Part shown: piece after piece, positions 1-8,176 of the stretch | Numbering within the stretch: position 1 is the first letter of the stretch | Layout of the letters: every line of letters starts with the position of its first letter | DNA from: Venatoribacter pacificus | GTDB lineage: Bacteria > Pseudomonadota > Gammaproteobacteria > Pseudomonadales > Oceanobacteraceae | Length of the DNA: 64,000 nucleotides | Assembly (NCBI RefSeq): GCF_025318105.1 | Contig: NZ_JAOANI010000009.1 | Location: forward strand, 1 to 64,000 | Direction of reading: 5' to 3' | The notes under the pieces: model-generated | Told to the model about the DNA's origin: nothing | The model's database searches: none | Seen by the model: only the letters and a program-made list of their open reading frames with translations | Made by a program: the position numbers and the translations under genes

Positions 1-58
1 GCCACACAGGGCTAACAATGGGCTGAGCCCATCTGCAGCCGAAGAATTACTTAAGACC

Positions 59-84
59 GTGTCCGGAATTAGTTGACCACTACA
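59..84 (-). repeat. Possible terminal inverted repeat of an IS3-family element
   Basis: Read on the minus strand, the sequence begins TGTAGTGGTCAACTA and ends CCGGACAC. A 5' TG and this general form resemble the ends of some IS3-family insertion sequences. If so, the element would extend left out of the window and only its end is visible. No transposase is present to confirm it. Confidence 0.35.
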
Positions 85-620
85 CTTCTCCCCGGGCCCC
101 TGCTTTGCGCTTTCTGGCCCGTAATCCTTGAAACCTTGATATTTACTGGCCGCGCGCCTCATCGGCCATCCATGGCCGGAGCCGCTTGTCCGCATCCCTG
201 CGGACAGACCAGACATATCAGCGGTTTCTGCGGCGGGCCCAGAGGCGCGGTTCATCCCAGCCGCAACGTTGTTTTTATCGAACAATAATATCCGTTCTGA
301 AAAGCCGCTTGGAGGAATAATCAATGCGCCTGCAGGACGCCGGAATGAAGAGCACTGAGCCGGCGCGCCTCTGCATGGATGCAGAGCGAGCGGATAGGGC
401 CATGGATGGCCCATTATCCGCGTTGCCGTGACTGAGGTGGTCTGAATGGAGGAAAAAGGCCTGCACAGCGCGAAGCTGGGGTCGGCCCGCCGGCAAGGGG
501 ATAAGTTCCCCTGGGAGGCATTGGGCGTTTCAAAATGATTTAAAACGTTAAGTGAACAGCATTACGCTGATGGTCGTACATTATTGAGGGCTGTAGGGAA
601 GAACTGCGTCTGGCGGGAGC

Positions 621-659
621 ATTCAGGAAATTACCGGGCGGTTATTTCCTGAATTTTTT
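621..659 (+). terminator. Rho-independent terminator
   Basis: An 11-bp perfect stem (ATTCAGGAAAT with ATTTCCTGAAT), a loop of about 12 nt, then a run of T. The T-run is on the plus strand, so it would end a plus-strand transcript. No plus-strand gene was recognised upstream. Confidence 0.6.
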
Positions 660-664
660 GTACT

Positions 665-688
665 CGCTGCATCAGAGCTGATGCAGCG
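665..688. other. Perfect 11-bp hairpin downstream of ybiT
   Basis: CGCTGCATCAG and CTGATGCAGCG flank a 2-nt centre. It lies 24 nt beyond the ybiT stop on the minus strand. It lacks a U-tract, so it may stabilise the 3' end rather than act as a strong terminator. Confidence 0.4.
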
Positions 689-711
689 TATCGCGTGGTA
701 AAACCGGGCGC

Positions 712-2307
712 TTATTCAACGCCCTGAGACTTCAGGTACTCGTCGTAAGTACCGTGGAAGTCGACGATCTCGTGATCGCGGATTTCGATAATGCGGGTCG
801 CCAGCGAGGATACGAATTCACGGTCGTGGGACACGAAAATCAGCGTACCTTCGAACATTTCCAGAGCCGCGTTCAGCGACTCGATGGATTCCATATCCAT
901 GTGGTTGGTCGGTTCATCCATGATCAGCACGTTGTGGTTGTGCATCATCAGTTTACCGAACAGCAGACGGCCTTTTTCACCACCGGAGCACACTTTCACT
1001 GACTTCTTGATGTCGTCCTGGTTAAACAGCAGACGACCCAGCGTCGCACGAACGGCCTGATCATCATGCTCGGTGGTTTTCCAGCGTTCCATCCAGGCGA
1101 ACAGATCCATGTTTTCGGCAAATTCGTACTCGTGATCCTGCGCGTAGTAACCCAGGTTCGCGTTTTCTGCCCATTTGATCATGCCGGATGTCGGCGTCAG
1201 ATCATTAACCAGGCACTTGAGGAAGGTGGTTTTACCCGCGCCGTTGGCACCGATAACCGCAATCTTCTCGCCGGCTTCAACCATCAGGTTGGTGTTTTTA
1301 AACAGAGGGGCATCGCCGTCATAGGCATGTGCCAGACCTTCCACTTCCAGCGCCAGACGGTGCAGTTTCTTTTCCTGGGTAAAGCGGATAAACGGGTTCT
1401 GACGGGTCGACGGTTTAATGTCGTCCAGTTTGATCTTGTCCATCTGCTTGGCACGGCTGGTGGCCTGCTTGGCTTTTGAAGCGTTGGCCGAGAAGCGCGA
1501 TACGAACTGTTGCAGTTCGGCAATCTGCGCTTTCTTCTTGGCGTTTTCTGATTGCATACGCTCGCGCGCGGCGGTCGAGGCAATCATAAAGTCATCGTAG
1601 GTGCCCGGATAAATGCGGATATCGCCGTAGTCGATGTCGGCCATGTGGGTACAAACGGAATTCAGGAAGTGACGGTCGTGCGAGATGATGATGATGGTGC
1701 ACTTCATGTCATTGAGGATACCTTCCAGCCAGCGGATGGTGTTGATATCCAGGTTGTTGGTTGGTTCGTCGAGCAGCAGGATGTCCGGGTTAGAGAACAG
1801 CGCCTGAGCCAGCAACACACGCAGCTTCCAGCCCGGAGCCACTTCACTCATCGGGCCTTCGTGTTGTTCGGTCGGGATACCAGCGCCCAGCAGCAGTTCG
1901 CCCGCGCGGGAATCGGCGGTGTAGCCGCCCATTTCGGCGAATTCACCTTCCAGCTCAGCGGCACGCATATAATCGTCTTCGGTCGCTTCAAGGTTGGCGT
2001 AGATGGCATCGCGCTCTTCTTTAACGGCCCACAGTTCCCGGTTGCCCATCATCACGGTATCAATAACGCGGTACTGTTCGAAGGCGAACTGATCCTGGCT
2101 CAGCTTGCCCAGACGCTCGTTCGGACTGACGCTGACGTTGCCGGCGGTTGGTTCCAGCGAACCATCCAGAATCTTCATAAAGGTGGACTTACCGCAGCCG
2201 TTAGCGCCAATAAGGCCATAGCGATTACCGTCGCCAAATTTGACGGAGATGTTTTCGAACAGAGGCTTGGCACCAAACTGCATGGTGATATTAGCGGTGG
2301 AGATCAC
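712..2307 (-). CDS. ybiT: ABC-F family ATPase YbiT
   Basis: A 531-residue soluble ATPase with two ABC domains and no membrane segments, which is the ABC-F layout. The first Walker A is GANGCGKST at residues 34-42 and the second is GANGAGKTT near residue 355. The second domain has an SGGEKGRL signature and an LLDEPTN/MDEPTNHMD-type Walker B. Between the domains is the linker rich in Lys, Arg and Ala typical of ABC-F proteins. Length and sequence match the YbiT branch. ABC-F proteins bind the ribosomal E site and help stalled or initiating ribosomes; the exact role of YbiT is less settled. The gene is monocistronic, facing away from the DUF924 gene. Confidence 0.95.
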   Translation of the reverse strand: MISTANITMQFGAKPLFENISVKFGDGNRYGLIGANGCGKSTFMKILDGSLEPTAGNVSVSPNERLGKLSQDQFAFEQYRVIDTVMMGNRELWAVKEERDAIYANLEATEDDYMRAAELEGEFAEMGGYTADSRAGELLLGAGIPTEQHEGPMSEVAPGWKLRVLLAQALFSNPDILLLDEPTNNLDINTIRWLEGILNDMKCTIIIISHDRHFLNSVCTHMADIDYGDIRIYPGTYDDFMIASTAARERMQSENAKKKAQIAELQQFVSRFSANASKAKQATSRAKQMDKIKLDDIKPSTRQNPFIRFTQEKKLHRLALEVEGLAHAYDGDAPLFKNTNLMVEAGEKIAVIGANGAGKTTFLKCLVNDLTPTSGMIKWAENANLGYYAQDHEYEFAENMDLFAWMERWKTTEHDDQAVRATLGRLLFNQDDIKKSVKVCSGGEKGRLLFGKLMMHNHNVLIMDEPTNHMDMESIESLNAALEMFEGTLIFVSHDREFVSSLATRIIEIRDHEIVDFHGTYDEYLKSQGVE

Positions 2308-2487
2308 GGGTCAATCCTGATAGAAGAAGGGTTTTACGAAAGGGCGCGACTATACGTGTTTTTCGTGCAAAAAACGAGCATCTGAGGCGCTTTCGCGCCG
2401 CGTTGGGATGATTTCAGTGTCTGCTTTGAGGTTGGGGGAAAGCCGGGTGAGAGTCCGCCAGCCGCCCAGACATTCAGGAGAAGAATC

Positions 2488-3042
2488 ATGAATACAGACA
2501 ATATCGATGAACAGACCGTACTGGACTTCTGGTTCAGCGAACTGAGCCCCAAACAATGGTGGGTGAAAGACCCGCAGCTGGACCGGGAGATTGAGCGCCG
2601 CTTTGGCGCAGTGCATGCCGCGGCCTGTGCCGGGGAACTGTATCACTGGCGTGTCAGTGCACGCGGACGGCTGGCGGAAATCATTGTGCTCGACCAGTTT
2701 TCACGCAATATCTACCGCGACAGCGGGCATGCCTTTGCCGCTGATCCGTTAGCACTGGTGCTGGCACAGGAAGCGGTGGCAGCAGACGCTGATGCGGCTC
2801 TGGCGGTGAGCGAATGCCTGTTTCTGTATATGCCTTATATGCACAGCGAATCGCTGCGGATTCACGATGAAGCGCTGCGTCTGTTTGCCCGTCCGGGGCT
2901 GGAAGATAACCTTAACTTTGAACACCGCCACCGCGATATTATTACGCGCTTTGGCCGCTATCCGCACCGCAATGCCTTGCTGGGGCGCGAATCGACGGCA
3001 GAAGAACTGGCGTTTTTACAGCAGCCGGGGTCGTCGTTTTAG
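2488..3042 (+). CDS. DUF924 family protein
   Basis: A 184-residue cytoplasmic protein of the DUF924 family, recognised by LDFWFSELSPKQWW at the N-terminus, the central LDQFSRNIYR, FLYMPYMHSE and the C-terminal GRYPHRNALLGR. The family is all-helical with a TPR-like fold and has no established biochemical role. The start is supported by an AGGAGA site 7 nt upstream. The gene is followed by a broken acetyltransferase and peptide deformylase on the same strand. Confidence 0.93.
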   Translation: MNTDNIDEQTVLDFWFSELSPKQWWVKDPQLDREIERRFGAVHAAACAGELYHWRVSARGRLAEIIVLDQFSRNIYRDSGHAFAADPLALVLAQEAVAADADAALAVSECLFLYMPYMHSESLRIHDEALRLFARPGLEDNLNFEHRHRDIITRFGRYPHRNALLGRESTAEELAFLQQPGSSF

Positions 3043-3075
3043 GATTTGTTCAGAATACAGGTACAGGGAATCGTT

Positions 3076-3652
3076 ATGTTTACGCTTGATATTAATGAGT
3101 CAGTCAGCCTGGCTCTGGTTCATCCATCGTTCGCCGGCCGCTATCTGGCGATTGTTGAGGCTGAGCGCGACTATCTTTCGGAGTGGCTTGCTTTCAGAGT
3201 GGCTTGCCTGGCCGCCCCACGCCGATTCGGAAGAATTTTTCCTGCGCTTTATCCGTGGTGCTCTGCATGATTATGCCGATGGTAAAGCGATGACGTGCGC
3301 GGTGTTGTACCAGGGCGTTGTGGTGGGTAATGTCAGCTACAACAGCATTTGCCGAAACCTTGGTAAAGCGGAAATCGGCTACTGGCTGAGCAAGGAATAT
3401 CAGGGGCGGGGGATTATGACGACGGCGGTCCGCTATCTTATCAGTGATGCTTTTACCCGTCTGAATCTGCATAAAGTGCAGATATCGGTTGCTGCAGATA
3501 ATGGGCCGAGCCGTGCGGTATGCGAACGCCAGCATATGACCCTTGAAGGCATTATCCGCAACAGTGAAAACCTTAATGGCCGGGTAGTGGATCATGCCAT
3601 CTACGGGATACAATACGCGCAATGGCTGGCCTTAATGCTCGCTGAAACCTGA
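3076..3652 (+). pseudogene. RimL-type GNAT acetyltransferase, frameshifted by a 16-bp duplication
   Basis: Two frames together encode one RimJ/RimL-like N-acetyltransferase. The first runs from ATG 3076 (MFTLDINESVSLALVHPSF, then ERDYLSEWLA). After 3207 homology continues in the next frame (WPPHADSEEFFLRF, IGYWLSKEYQGRGIMTTAV, NGPSRAVCERQHM) to the stop at 3652. The break coincides with an imperfect tandem duplication at 3176-3207. Removing one copy gives an intact 186-residue protein of normal family length. The acetyl-CoA loop (QGRGIMT) is intact but lies beyond the frameshift. The family modifies N-terminal amines such as that of ribosomal protein L12; the substrate here is unknown. Confidence 0.9.
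3176..3207 (+). repeat. 16-bp tandem duplication inside a coding sequence
   Basis: TTTCGGAGTGGCTTGC is followed directly by TTTCAGAGTGGCTTGC, with one mismatch. Sixteen is not a multiple of three, so the second copy shifts the acetyltransferase frame. Confidence 0.95.
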
Positions 3653-3670
3653 CAGGAACCCCTATTTTTT

Positions 3671-4180
3671 ATGGCTGTTTTAACCGTATTGCAAGCACCT
3701 GACCCCCGCCTGCGGGAAGTTGCCCGCCCGGTAACCGATATCCGCAGCGTACAGACGCTGATCGACGATATGTTCGACACCCTGTACGCCACCGATGATG
3801 GCATTGGTCTGGCCGCGACTCAGGTGGGCCGTCGTGAAGCCTTGCTGGTGATTGATCTTTCGGAAGAACGTAATGAGCCGCTGGTGCTGATTAATCCGGA
3901 AATTATTCGCGGAGAGCATAAAGAAGCCGGCCAGGAAGGTTGTTTATCAGTGCCCGGCTATTATGCCGATGTTGAGCGTTTTACCTCGGTGACGGTGTCG
4001 GCGCTGGATCGTGATGGTAAGGCCATCACCATCGAGAGCGATGATTTTCTGGCTGTCGCAATACAGCATGAAATGGATCATTTAAAAGGCAAATTATTCA
4101 TTGATTATCTGTCGCCGGTTAAACAGCAGATGGCGTTGAAAAAGGTGAAAAAACAGCAGCGGGAACATGCCCGCGGCTGA
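3671..4180 (+). CDS. def: Peptide deformylase
   Basis: A 169-residue metallohydrolase that removes the formyl group from nascent N-terminal fMet. All three family motifs are present: GIGLAATQ (residues 44-51), EGCLSVP (89-95, metal ligand Cys91) and HEMDH (133-137, two His ligands and the catalytic Glu). A Lys/Arg-rich tail follows, as in other proteobacterial enzymes. The usual partner fmt is not adjacent, so this may be a second deformylase in the genome. A strong terminator follows the stop. Confidence 0.96.
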   Translation: MAVLTVLQAPDPRLREVARPVTDIRSVQTLIDDMFDTLYATDDGIGLAATQVGRREALLVIDLSEERNEPLVLINPEIIRGEHKEAGQEGCLSVPGYYADVERFTSVTVSALDRDGKAITIESDDFLAVAIQHEMDHLKGKLFIDYLSPVKQQMALKKVKKQQREHARG

Positions 4181-4187
4181 ATGATTG

Positions 4188-4225
4188 AAATCGCCGTCAG
4201 CAGGACGCTGACGGCGATTTATTTT
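4188..4225 (+). terminator. Terminator of def
   Basis: A 14-bp perfect stem (AAATCGCCGTCAGC at 4188-4201, complement at 4207-4220) with a 5-nt loop, followed by ATTTTC. It begins 8 nt after the def stop codon. Confidence 0.9.
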
Positions 4226-4245
4226 CTTAAGCGGTGCCTTTAACT

Positions 4246-4277
4246 AAGGCCTGTTTAAGTAGTGTTAACCGGCCCTA
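4246..4277. repeat. Solo end of the GGGCCTGTTAACAC repeat family
   Basis: An imperfect palindrome of about 32 bp (GGCCTGTT, spacer, AACCGGCCCTA) nearly identical to the ends of the MITE-like elements at 19101-19430 and 58691-58954. No second end or body is seen nearby. It overlaps the TAG stop of the adjacent minus-strand gene. Confidence 0.7.
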
Positions 4278-4655
4278 AAGCAGGCCACGTTCCTGCAGTA
4301 CCTCTTTAAATGCAAACATGGCATTCAGTGCCGCCGGAAAGCCGGCATAAACCGACATCTGTAAAATCACTTCTTTTATTTCATCGGCGCTGCAGCCGAC
4401 ATTCAGGGCGGCCTGCAAATGCACCTTGAGTTGCGGCTGGCAATTGCCAAGTGCTGTAAGTGCGGCCACGGTGGCTATTTCGCGTGATTTAAGGTCCAGC
4501 CCCGGACGGGAATAGATATCGGCAAAAGGGTATTCGATGGTGTAGCGCGCCAGATCCGGACAAATATCCTGCAGGCTGTCGATCACCTTATGCCCGGCTT
4601 CACCATCAATTTCGCTGAGTTTTTTCAGCCCCTGTTCAAAACGTGATGACGTCAT
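4275..4655 (-). CDS. Carboxymuconolactone decarboxylase family protein
   Basis: A 126-residue protein of the CMD/AhpD-like fold: LKSREIATVAALTALGNCQPQLKVHLQAALNVG, then DEIKEVILQMSVYAGFPAALNAM. It lacks the CxxC pair of AhpD-type peroxidase partners, so it belongs to the decarboxylase-like branch, whose members often have unknown substrates. It lies directly downstream of a MerR regulator and its own promoter carries the MerR signature, so it is probably that regulator's target. The stop codon lies within a repeat palindrome. Confidence 0.88.
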   Translation of the reverse strand: MTSSRFEQGLKKLSEIDGEAGHKVIDSLQDICPDLARYTIEYPFADIYSRPGLDLKSREIATVAALTALGNCQPQLKVHLQAALNVGCSADEIKEVILQMSVYAGFPAALNAMFAFKEVLQERGLL

Positions 4656-4689
4656 GATCCTGCTCCTGAATGTTTAATAATGAGCGGGC

Positions 4690-4720
4690 AGGTTAGGGCT
4701 TTGAGTTAACTCTAAGTCAA
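4690..4720 (-). promoter_or_regulatory. MerR-type promoter with 19-bp spacer and operator palindrome
   Basis: On the minus strand, TTGACT (4715-4720) and TAACCT (4690-4695) are separated by 19 bp. A near-perfect dyad, AGAGTTAACTC, fills the spacer. Over-long spacers holding a dyad are the hallmark of MerR-activated promoters. It drives the carboxymuconolactone decarboxylase-like gene. Confidence 0.8.
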
Positions 4721-4727
4721 GCGGATT

Positions 4728-5084
4728 TCAGCCCTTGCCGGTCAGCTGACGGTAATAACCGATTTTGTTATCCAGAACCTGCAGATGCTCCAGTTCGCGG
4801 GCAATTCTTGCCTGCAGAATATCGCGGTGCTGTTGCAGTAACCGCTGGCGTTCAGCCATTGTGCTGTCGCCCTGTGCGCGGAATTCTGCGTATTCAATAA
4901 TGTGCTGCAGCGGCATACCGGTGTCTTTAAGACGCAGAATAAAGGTGATCCATTCCAGATCTTTATCGCTGAATACCCGGTGGCCACTCTGGTTGCGCTG
5001 TACCTGCAACAAGCCGATTTTTTCGTAATAGCGCAGGGTATGGGCAGAAACCCCGGTTTGTTCGGCAAAGGCTTTGATATTCAT
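4728..5084 (-). CDS. MerR family transcriptional regulator
   Basis: A 118-residue regulator with an N-terminal winged helix (MNIKAFAEQTGVSAHTLRYYEKIGLL) followed by a long dimerisation helix. There is no C-terminal cysteine metal-binding loop, so it is not a metal sensor of the CueR/ZntR type; the effector is unknown. It probably acts on the promoter directly downstream. Confidence 0.93.
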   Translation of the reverse strand: MNIKAFAEQTGVSAHTLRYYEKIGLLQVQRNQSGHRVFSDKDLEWITFILRLKDTGMPLQHIIEYAEFRAQGDSTMAERQRLLQQHRDILQARIARELEHLQVLDNKIGYYRQLTGKG

Positions 5085-5129
5085 AAAAACAACCGGATAG
5101 CGTGAATTAAGGATGTGATACGAATGGGG

Positions 5130-5160
5130 CAGACCGCCGAACGGGCTGGTCGGCGGTCTG
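5130..5160. other. 11-bp hairpin between merR and the metal-transport cluster
   Basis: CAGACCGCCGA (5130-5140) pairs perfectly with TCGGCGGTCTG (5150-5160). It sits after the permease stop codon. There is no long T-run on either side, so termination is plausible but not certain. Confidence 0.45.
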
Positions 5161-5180
5161 TTGTGTAGCTGTTGTGCTGT

Positions 5181-5999
5181 TTATAGCGGAACGGCGGCAT
5201 CCTGCGATGCCTTAAGTTTACCATTTGCCACGGCAGCGCTGAGACCACAAACCAGCGCCATGGTGCAAACGATGGTTGCTCCTGACGGCAGATCCCACAG
5301 CGCTGACAGCATCAGCCCGGCGGCATAAGCACAAGCCCCGGTAACGTAAGCACGCAGCAGCGGATGCTGGCGGACTTTCTGCACGGCAAGTGCCGGCATA
5401 ATCAGGCTGGCAAACACCAGATAGACACCAACCAGTTGCACCGAGGTGGTGACACTGATGGCAAACAGGGCATAAAACAACAGCGGACTCTGTTGTTTGC
5501 CACGACCGCCTCTCAAGCCACCGCCAAAGCCAAGCCCAAACCACAGCGCCAGTACCGCCGCATAAATAATAGCCACCGGGATCAGCTGGCTGTAGCTTAC
5601 CCACAGAATCTGTCCGGCAAGCAGGTCTTTTAATGCTTCGCCACCATGTGGGTTGCTGCTTAAAACCAACAAACCGCCACTGGCGGCGAGTACAAATACA
5701 CAGCCGATAATGGCTTCCTGGTTGTCTTCCCACAGCGTCTCGGTGGCATACAGCAACAGCGCGCCGCCCAGAGCGGCTGCCATGGCGATCAGCTGTACCT
5801 GCCAGCCACCGGCTTCCCAGCCCAGACTGTAGGCAATGATGACCCCGAGTCCGGCGATCTGGGCAATGGCCAGATCAAGGAAAATAATACCGCGGCTTAG
5901 CACCTGCCGCCCCAGTGGTACATGGGTTGTCAGCACCAGCAGCCCGGCGAGAAACGCCGGGGCAATGATGGATAGATCGAGATTGCTGAACAGGCTCAT
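5181..5999 (-). CDS. Metal (zinc/manganese-type) ABC transporter permease
   Basis: A 272-residue polytopic inner-membrane protein of the ZnuB/TroC (ABC-3) family, with eight or so hydrophobic segments and the family motifs PLGRQVLSRGIIFLDLAIAQ and QLVGVYLVFASLIMPAL. It would carry the metal ion across the inner membrane. Its start overlaps the stop of the binding-protein gene by 4 nt (ATGA), so the two are translationally coupled. No ATPase gene lies beside it, which is unusual for this family. Confidence 0.9.
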   Translation of the reverse strand: MSLFSNLDLSIIAPAFLAGLLVLTTHVPLGRQVLSRGIIFLDLAIAQIAGLGVIIAYSLGWEAGGWQVQLIAMAAALGGALLLYATETLWEDNQEAIIGCVFVLAASGGLLVLSSNPHGGEALKDLLAGQILWVSYSQLIPVAIIYAAVLALWFGLGFGGGLRGGRGKQQSPLLFYALFAISVTTSVQLVGVYLVFASLIMPALAVQKVRQHPLLRAYVTGACAYAAGLMLSALWDLPSGATIVCTMALVCGLSAAVANGKLKASQDAAVPL

Positions 6000-6919
6000 G
6001 GTGCGAGTCCGTTCAGCAGGCGCGAAACAGTGTCGTCGTAGAGGCTGAACAGATCCTGCGCCTGTTCACTGCCACCCACGGTAAAGGGCAGGGCAATGGC
6101 CGGAAGACCGGTTTTATCCGCCAGCCATTCGTCAGCACGGCCATCCTGATAGGCCGCGCGGATAATCATTCTGGCCGGCTGGGCATCCAGCTGTTGCAGT
6201 ACCTCCGCCAGATGCCCGGCACTGGCGGGCACGCCGGGTTTTGGCTCCAGCGTGGCTACTTCCTTCAGCCCCAGCCACTGCTGCAGGTAACTCCAGCTGC
6301 GGTGGTGCACCACAATGGCAACACCGCGCAACGGTGCTGCTTTTGTTTCCCAGCGCTGAATGGCGACCTGCCAGCGGCGGCTGAAATCATCGGCGCGCTG
6401 CTGATAGGCGGTGCTGTTGTCAGCATCCAGCTGTTGCAACAGCGGCAGCAGGGCTGCGGCAACCTTGCTGATATTGTGCGGGCTGGTCTGGATATGCGGA
6501 TTACCACCGGGATGCACATCGCCCTGTGAGCGATCGATGATTTGCGGTTTATCCAGGGTTTCGACAAAACGGGTGGCTTCAAAATAGCCGGGCTTGCCCG
6601 GTTGCACCTTGCTGTTGCCGGACTGGCGCAGCAGCAGGGGCAACCAGCCGGTTTCCAGCTCGGAGCCGGTGCAGATCAGCAGGTCGGCTTTGCGCATTTT
6701 CGCAATCAGACTCGGCCGCGCCTGAATATGATGCGGGTCCTGTAAGGCGGTGGTGGCGGTGAACACCTCAACGTCATCACCGCCCAGCTCCTGTGCCAGT
6801 GCGCCCCATTCCGGTTCGCAGGCGAAGATATTCAGCGCTGCAGCCTGTGCAGTGGCACAGCCACCAATAAGCAGCAACGGCAGCAGAACAGTGCGTGCTT
6901 TGTGTAATATTTTGTTCAT
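5996..6919 (-). CDS. Metal ABC transporter substrate-binding protein
   Basis: A 307-residue periplasmic protein of the ZnuA/TroA family with a signal peptide ending near residues 26-27 (CATAQA-A). Candidate metal ligands are His in DPHHIQARPS, GGNPHIQTSPHN and VVHHRSWSYL, and the late Asp/Glu region. The long His-rich loop of many ZnuA proteins is missing, so zinc specificity is not proven. It shares an operon with the permease and an outer-membrane protein. Confidence 0.88.
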   Translation of the reverse strand: MNKILHKARTVLLPLLLIGGCATAQAAALNIFACEPEWGALAQELGGDDVEVFTATTALQDPHHIQARPSLIAKMRKADLLICTGSELETGWLPLLLRQSGNSKVQPGKPGYFEATRFVETLDKPQIIDRSQGDVHPGGNPHIQTSPHNISKVAAALLPLLQQLDADNSTAYQQRADDFSRRWQVAIQRWETKAAPLRGVAIVVHHRSWSYLQQWLGLKEVATLEPKPGVPASAGHLAEVLQQLDAQPARMIIRAAYQDGRADEWLADKTGLPAIALPFTVGGSEQAQDLFSLYDDTVSRLLNGLAP

Positions 6920-6929
6920 CCCGCTCTCC

Positions 6930-8102
6930 TTAAAACCGGTGCGCGCCGTGGGCGCCGAGGCTCATGGTGTATTGCAGCAGCCACTGGTGATCGATCTGTG
7001 GCTGCGACTCATCGCGGTTGTACTGCAGACGCAGACGGCTGAACTCGCTGTTGCTGTAATCCAGCATCAGGCTGTTGCGTTGTGGGGTATGGTTTTGCGC
7101 GTCGAGCCCGCTGCCGGCAAAGGTTGCATCATTCTGGCCGGCGTCGAGCTGGTCGTGGCGCACACCGGCACGCCAGCCGTGGGCAAACTGATAGACCGTC
7201 TGCAGATACCAGCCTTTGGGTGTGGCCGAGTAGGGCAGTTCGCTGCCACCTGCGGGGGTAAAGTCACCGTCGTTTTTACTCAGCAGGTACTCGCCCTGCA
7301 CTTTAACGCTGCGGTTATAGGCGTTGCCGCCCGGTGACCATTTCCACACGAAATCGGCAATGGCGACTTTGCTGCTGCCGCTGAACAGATCCGGGTTCTC
7401 TTCGTCGCCGCTTTCTCGCGCATCGGCATTGGCATTCAGGTACGACAGACCGGCGCGCCAGCTGCTGCTTATACCGATATCACCACCGCTGTGGACAAAC
7501 ACCGACCAGGCACCCTGGCCTTTGCTGGCGCTGCCACCGGCCGGATAAGCGCTGCCGTTAAACCATTCCGCGCCGACTTCGGTGTACAGCTCGGTTGGTG
7601 CCAGCCAGCGCAGCTGCACGCCGTCGTCTTTATATTGCGTGCCGAGTAATGCGCGATAGGCCAGCGCGGTGTCGGCAAAATCCCAGGTGTGGGCGTGCTG
7701 CTCATTGAGGTAACCGATGCCGGAGAAAAAGCGTCCGCCGCGGAAGGTCAGGCCGTCTGCCGGGCTGGTTTGTACGTAGGCGTTTTCTACTTCGGTTTCA
7801 TCGCCCAGTGCGACGGTAATGGCTCCGAACCAGTCGGGGTCAATATTGGCGCTGATGTTTAATTCGGATTCTCCCAGCGCAAAGCCCTGGCTGCCGGGGT
7901 CGCTTTCTCCGCCTAAGGGCAGACCGGCGATGGCGTAGTCATCGGGTTCACGGGAAAAATGGCCGAGTGTGCCGTTCAGAATCAGGCCAATAGCCGGATT
8001 AAACGCATTGGCAGCATCGGCGGCCCACAGTGGCGCGGGCAGAATAGCGGACAGGCTAAGCAGGGCACAGCAAGGCAAAATGCCGGTACGGGATACAGAC
8101 AT
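6930..8102 (-). CDS. Outer-membrane beta-barrel protein of metal-uptake cluster
   Basis: A 390-residue protein with a signal peptide (MSVSRTGILPCC to LWAADA) and alternating hydrophobic strands, ending in Phe (AHGAHRF) as outer-membrane barrels do. It resembles porin-like proteins often found beside ZnuA/ZnuB genes. The start at 8102 is chosen because AGGAG lies 7 nt upstream; an upstream ATG at 8132 would add 10 residues without a good site. It lies 10 nt from the binding-protein gene, so one operon is likely. It may be a diffusion pore for the metal; this is inference. Confidence 0.75.
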   Translation of the reverse strand: MSVSRTGILPCCALLSLSAILPAPLWAADAANAFNPAIGLILNGTLGHFSREPDDYAIAGLPLGGESDPGSQGFALGESELNISANIDPDWFGAITVALGDETEVENAYVQTSPADGLTFRGGRFFSGIGYLNEQHAHTWDFADTALAYRALLGTQYKDDGVQLRWLAPTELYTEVGAEWFNGSAYPAGGSASKGQGAWSVFVHSGGDIGISSSWRAGLSYLNANADARESGDEENPDLFSGSSKVAIADFVWKWSPGGNAYNRSVKVQGEYLLSKNDGDFTPAGGSELPYSATPKGWYLQTVYQFAHGWRAGVRHDQLDAGQNDATFAGSGLDAQNHTPQRNSLMLDYSNSEFSRLRLQYNRDESQPQIDHQWLLQYTMSLGAHGAHRF

Positions 8103-8176
8103 GGTGTTCTCCTGAAAAAATATACGTATCACCGGTATGCGCTAACACACCGGTAACGATTCTGGGTTTAACGGAT

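Larger units (their letters stand above)
1..711. other. Gene-poor region with hairpins and a possible IS end
   Basis: No convincing gene is seen here. The short open frames have no ribosome binding site and no family resemblance. The stretch holds a possible IS3-type terminal repeat (59-84), several short palindromes built around an ATGGATG core (around 165-180 and 365-415), a U-tailed terminator (621-659) and a perfect hairpin (665-688). ATGGATG-centred palindromes resemble dispersed intergenic repeats known from marine gammaproteobacteria. A small RNA ending at the terminator cannot be excluded. Confidence 0.5.

Noticed and set aside
73..288. Short open frame at the window start
   Set aside because: No ribosome binding site, no family pattern, and it crosses a probable IS end and palindromes.
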